Shown here piece by piece: positions 5,607-6,580 of a stretch of DNA of 6,580 nucleotides (positions within the stretch are counted from its first letter, which is position 1; the number at the start of each line of letters is the position of its first letter). A model generated the notes under the pieces. It had not been told where the DNA came from. It did no database searches and was given only the letters and a program-made list of their open reading frames with translations. This DNA comes from Syntrophomonas sp. (GTDB taxonomy: Bacteria; Bacillota; Syntrophomonadia; Syntrophomonadales; Syntrophomonadaceae). The position numbers and the translations under genes were made by a program. The DNA is taken from contig PWPP01000088.1 in assembly GCA_003558625.1 (NCBI GenBank), forward strand, positions 1 through 6,580, given 5' to 3'.

Positions 5607-5862
5607 AAATGAATATGAGCCAGCTGCGAGGAATGGGAGAAGTAAATGTCGATCGCTGCCAGAGAATAAAGGCCACCGACTGAGAGCCTTTTCCAGTATT
5701 GAAGACATTGAACATGCACCCAGGAGCAGGTGCCCTGAACCGGGAGTAGGGGTATCCGGGTGAAACCGTTATGGATTTTAAACGAGTGGAGTGCATTCAT
5801 GCACTCAATCAGAGTGGAACCGCGAATCCTTTCGTCTCTGTGTGGAGAGGAAAGGATTTTTT
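5607..5862 (+). promoter_or_regulatory. T-box riboswitch, cysteine (tRNA-Cys) specific
   Basis: This leader senses uncharged tRNA-Cys and, when it is bound, prevents termination before cysE. In stem I, AATGTC (5645-5650) pairs with GACATT (5704-5709), and AAAGGC (5668-5673) pairs with GCCTTT (5686-5691) under the distal loop. AGTA (5641-5644) faces the specifier loop, and the specifier is TGC (5715-5717) in the context GAACA-TGC-ACC, a Cys codon. Stem III is GAGTGC (5789-5794) with GCACTC (5801-5806). The T-box AGAGTGGAACCGCG (5811-5824) differs from the usual AGGGTGG by one base. In the antiterminator, CAGAG (5810-5814) pairs with CTCTG (5836-5840) and GCG (5822-5824) pairs with CGT (5833-5835), leaving the 7-base bulge TGGAACC. 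TGGA complements a UCCA tRNA end; tRNA-Cys has discriminator U73 in bacteria. The exact 5' end is inferred from the promoter. Confidence 0.96.
5825..5862 (+). terminator. intrinsic terminator of the T-box leader
   Basis: AATCCTTTC (5825-5833) pairs with GAAAGGATT (5850-5858). The inner CTCT (5836-5839) can pair with AGAG (5846-5849), and a run of six T (5857-5862) follows. It shares bases 5833-5839 with the antiterminator, so the two folds exclude each other. Confidence 0.93.
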
Positions 5863-5889
5863 AGTTTAATCAAACAAAGGAGGATTGCC

Positions 5890-6580
5890 ATGTTTAGCAG
5901 CATAAGGAGAGAAATTGGGGTTGTTTTTGAACGTGACCCGGCCGCAAGGTCCATTTGGGAGGTTATTTTCTGTTATCCTGGTTTCCACGCCATTATCATG
6001 CATCGCTGGGCCCATTTTTTATACCGGCACCGATTGTATTTTTTAGCCCGGCTACTCTCTCATTTTAATCGCTTTTTGACCGCCATCGAGATCCATCCCG
6101 GGGCAAAGATCGGCAAGGGATTTTTTATTGATCACGGCAGTGGGATTGTCATAGGAGAAACTACGGAAATCGGGGATAATGTGACCCTGTTTCAAGGGGT
6201 AACCCTGGGAGGAACCGGAAAACAAAAAGGAAAACGGCATCCTTCCATAGGCAATAATGTTACCATCAGTGCCGGAGCCAAAGTGCTGGGTTCCTTTAAT
6301 GTCGGTGATAATGTTAAAATTGGAGCAGGGTCTGTAGTGCTAAACAGTGTACCCCCTAATTGTACCGTAGTGGGAATCCCGGGAAGAATAGCCGTGAGAA
6401 ATGGTATGATGCCCGGTGCCGGGGAGCAGGGAGTAGACTTGGATCATCATCTGCTGCCGGATCCGGTAGCAGATATTCTGACCGCTATGTTGCACCGGGT
6501 AGAAGAATTAGAAAAAAAGCTGGAGGATTATGAGAAGGAGGCGACAAAAAATGAGAGTATACAATACCATGACCGCCCAA
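5890..6580 (+). CDS. cysE: serine O-acetyltransferase CysE (3' end outside window)
   Basis: CysE transfers acetyl from acetyl-CoA to L-serine to give O-acetylserine, the precursor for cysteine. It starts at ATG 5890 with AAAGGAGG (5876-5883) 6 bases upstream. After an N-terminal helical region come left-handed beta-helix hexapeptide repeats from about residue 67 (EIHPGAKIGKG). The catalytic His82 is in FFIDHGSG, followed by GIVIGE, VTLGGTGKQKGKRHP with conserved His117, GAKVLGS, KIGAGSVV and VVGIPGR. The residue matching E. coli Asp143 is Glu67, which is usual in Gram-positive enzymes as far as I recall. This is the short form without the long E. coli-type N-terminal domain. The C-terminus ends in a charged helix (VEELEKKLEDYEKEATKNES). 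There are 230 codons with no stop before the window edge, longer than the B. subtilis protein (about 217), and the frame overlaps the start of cysS. It is controlled by the Cys T-box. Confidence 0.95.
   Translation, partial: MFSSIRREIGVVFERDPAARSIWEVIFCYPGFHAIIMHRWAHFLYRHRLYFLARLLSHFNRFLTAIEIHPGAKIGKGFFIDHGSGIVIGETTEIGDNVTLFQGVTLGGTGKQKGKRHPSIGNNVTISAGAKVLGSFNVGDNVKIGAGSVVLNSVPPNCTVVGIPGRIAVRNGMMPGAGEQGVDLDHHLLPDPVADILTAMLHRVEELEKKLEDYEKEATKNESIQYHDRP
6551..6580 (+). CDS. cysS: cysteinyl-tRNA synthetase, first 10 codons (runs off window)
   Basis: ATG 6551 is preceded by AAGGAGG (6535-6541) with 9 bases between. The ten codons read MRVYNTMTAQ, which fits the typical CysRS N-terminus (M-K/R-[LV]-YNT-[LM]-T). 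The position after cysE behind a Cys T-box agrees with the conserved cysE-cysS pair of Firmicutes. It is read in a different frame from cysE and overlaps it by at least 30 bases. Too little is present to see catalytic motifs. Confidence 0.85.
   Translation, partial: MRVYNTMTAQ

Noticed and set aside
5477..5800. Minus-strand 107-codon frame over the gltX end and T-box leader
   Set aside because: It is antisense to a riboswitch whose structure explains the bases, and has no promoter, ribosome binding site or family motif.
1..6580. CRISPR arrays, insertion sequences, tRNA or rRNA genes, phage or defence genes
   Set aside because: I saw no direct-repeat array, transposase frame, terminal inverted repeats, cloverleaf or rRNA-like stretch anywhere in the window.

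Overview
The window looks like chromosomal core DNA from a Firmicute, most likely a member of the class Clostridia (Peptococcaceae/Desulfotomaculum type). The order radA-disA-...-ispD-ispF-gltX-cysE-cysS is the conserved Gram-positive order seen in Bacillus subtilis. The ribosome binding sites are strong AGGAGG types, GTG and TTG starts occur, and a T-box leader is present. Base composition is close to half G+C by eye. The genus cannot be fixed from the sequence alone.

Left block (1-1887): the C-terminal part of RadA, a DNA repair and recombination ATPase, is followed after 3 bp by complete DisA, the DNA-integrity-scanning diadenylate cyclase. The two are clearly co-transcribed. Second block (1931-2394): a convergent minus-strand gene encodes a 132-residue cysteine-rich protein that I cannot name. 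It has a very good sigma-A-type promoter of its own, and a short inverted repeat that would pair its ribosome binding site with its start codon. In B. subtilis the gene for a PIN/TRAM protein (yacL) lies at this position; it is absent here.

Third block (2395-4103): ispD and ispF encode two enzymes of the MEP isoprenoid pathway. They are preceded by a probable extended -10 promoter and followed by a roughly 200-bp gap with an inverted repeat, a doubtful 31-codon ORF and a promoter for the next gene. Fourth block (4104-5549): gltX, glutamyl-tRNA synthetase, starts at TTG.

Right block (5537-6580): a strong promoter drives a complete T-box riboswitch. Its specifier codon reads TGC (Cys), and its antiterminator bulge would pair with a UCCA tRNA end, as expected for tRNA-Cys. 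It controls cysE (serine acetyltransferase) and cysS (cysteinyl-tRNA synthetase), so uncharged tRNA-Cys should raise both cysteine synthesis and cysteine charging. The cysE frame stays open to the window edge and overlaps the first 30 bases of cysS. 

Most of the window is ordinary housekeeping DNA. The most interesting items are the unnamed cysteine-rich gene with its sequestered start site, the T-box (known class, but unusually readable), the 21-bp-period direct repeat before the T-box promoter, and the cysE/cysS overlap.
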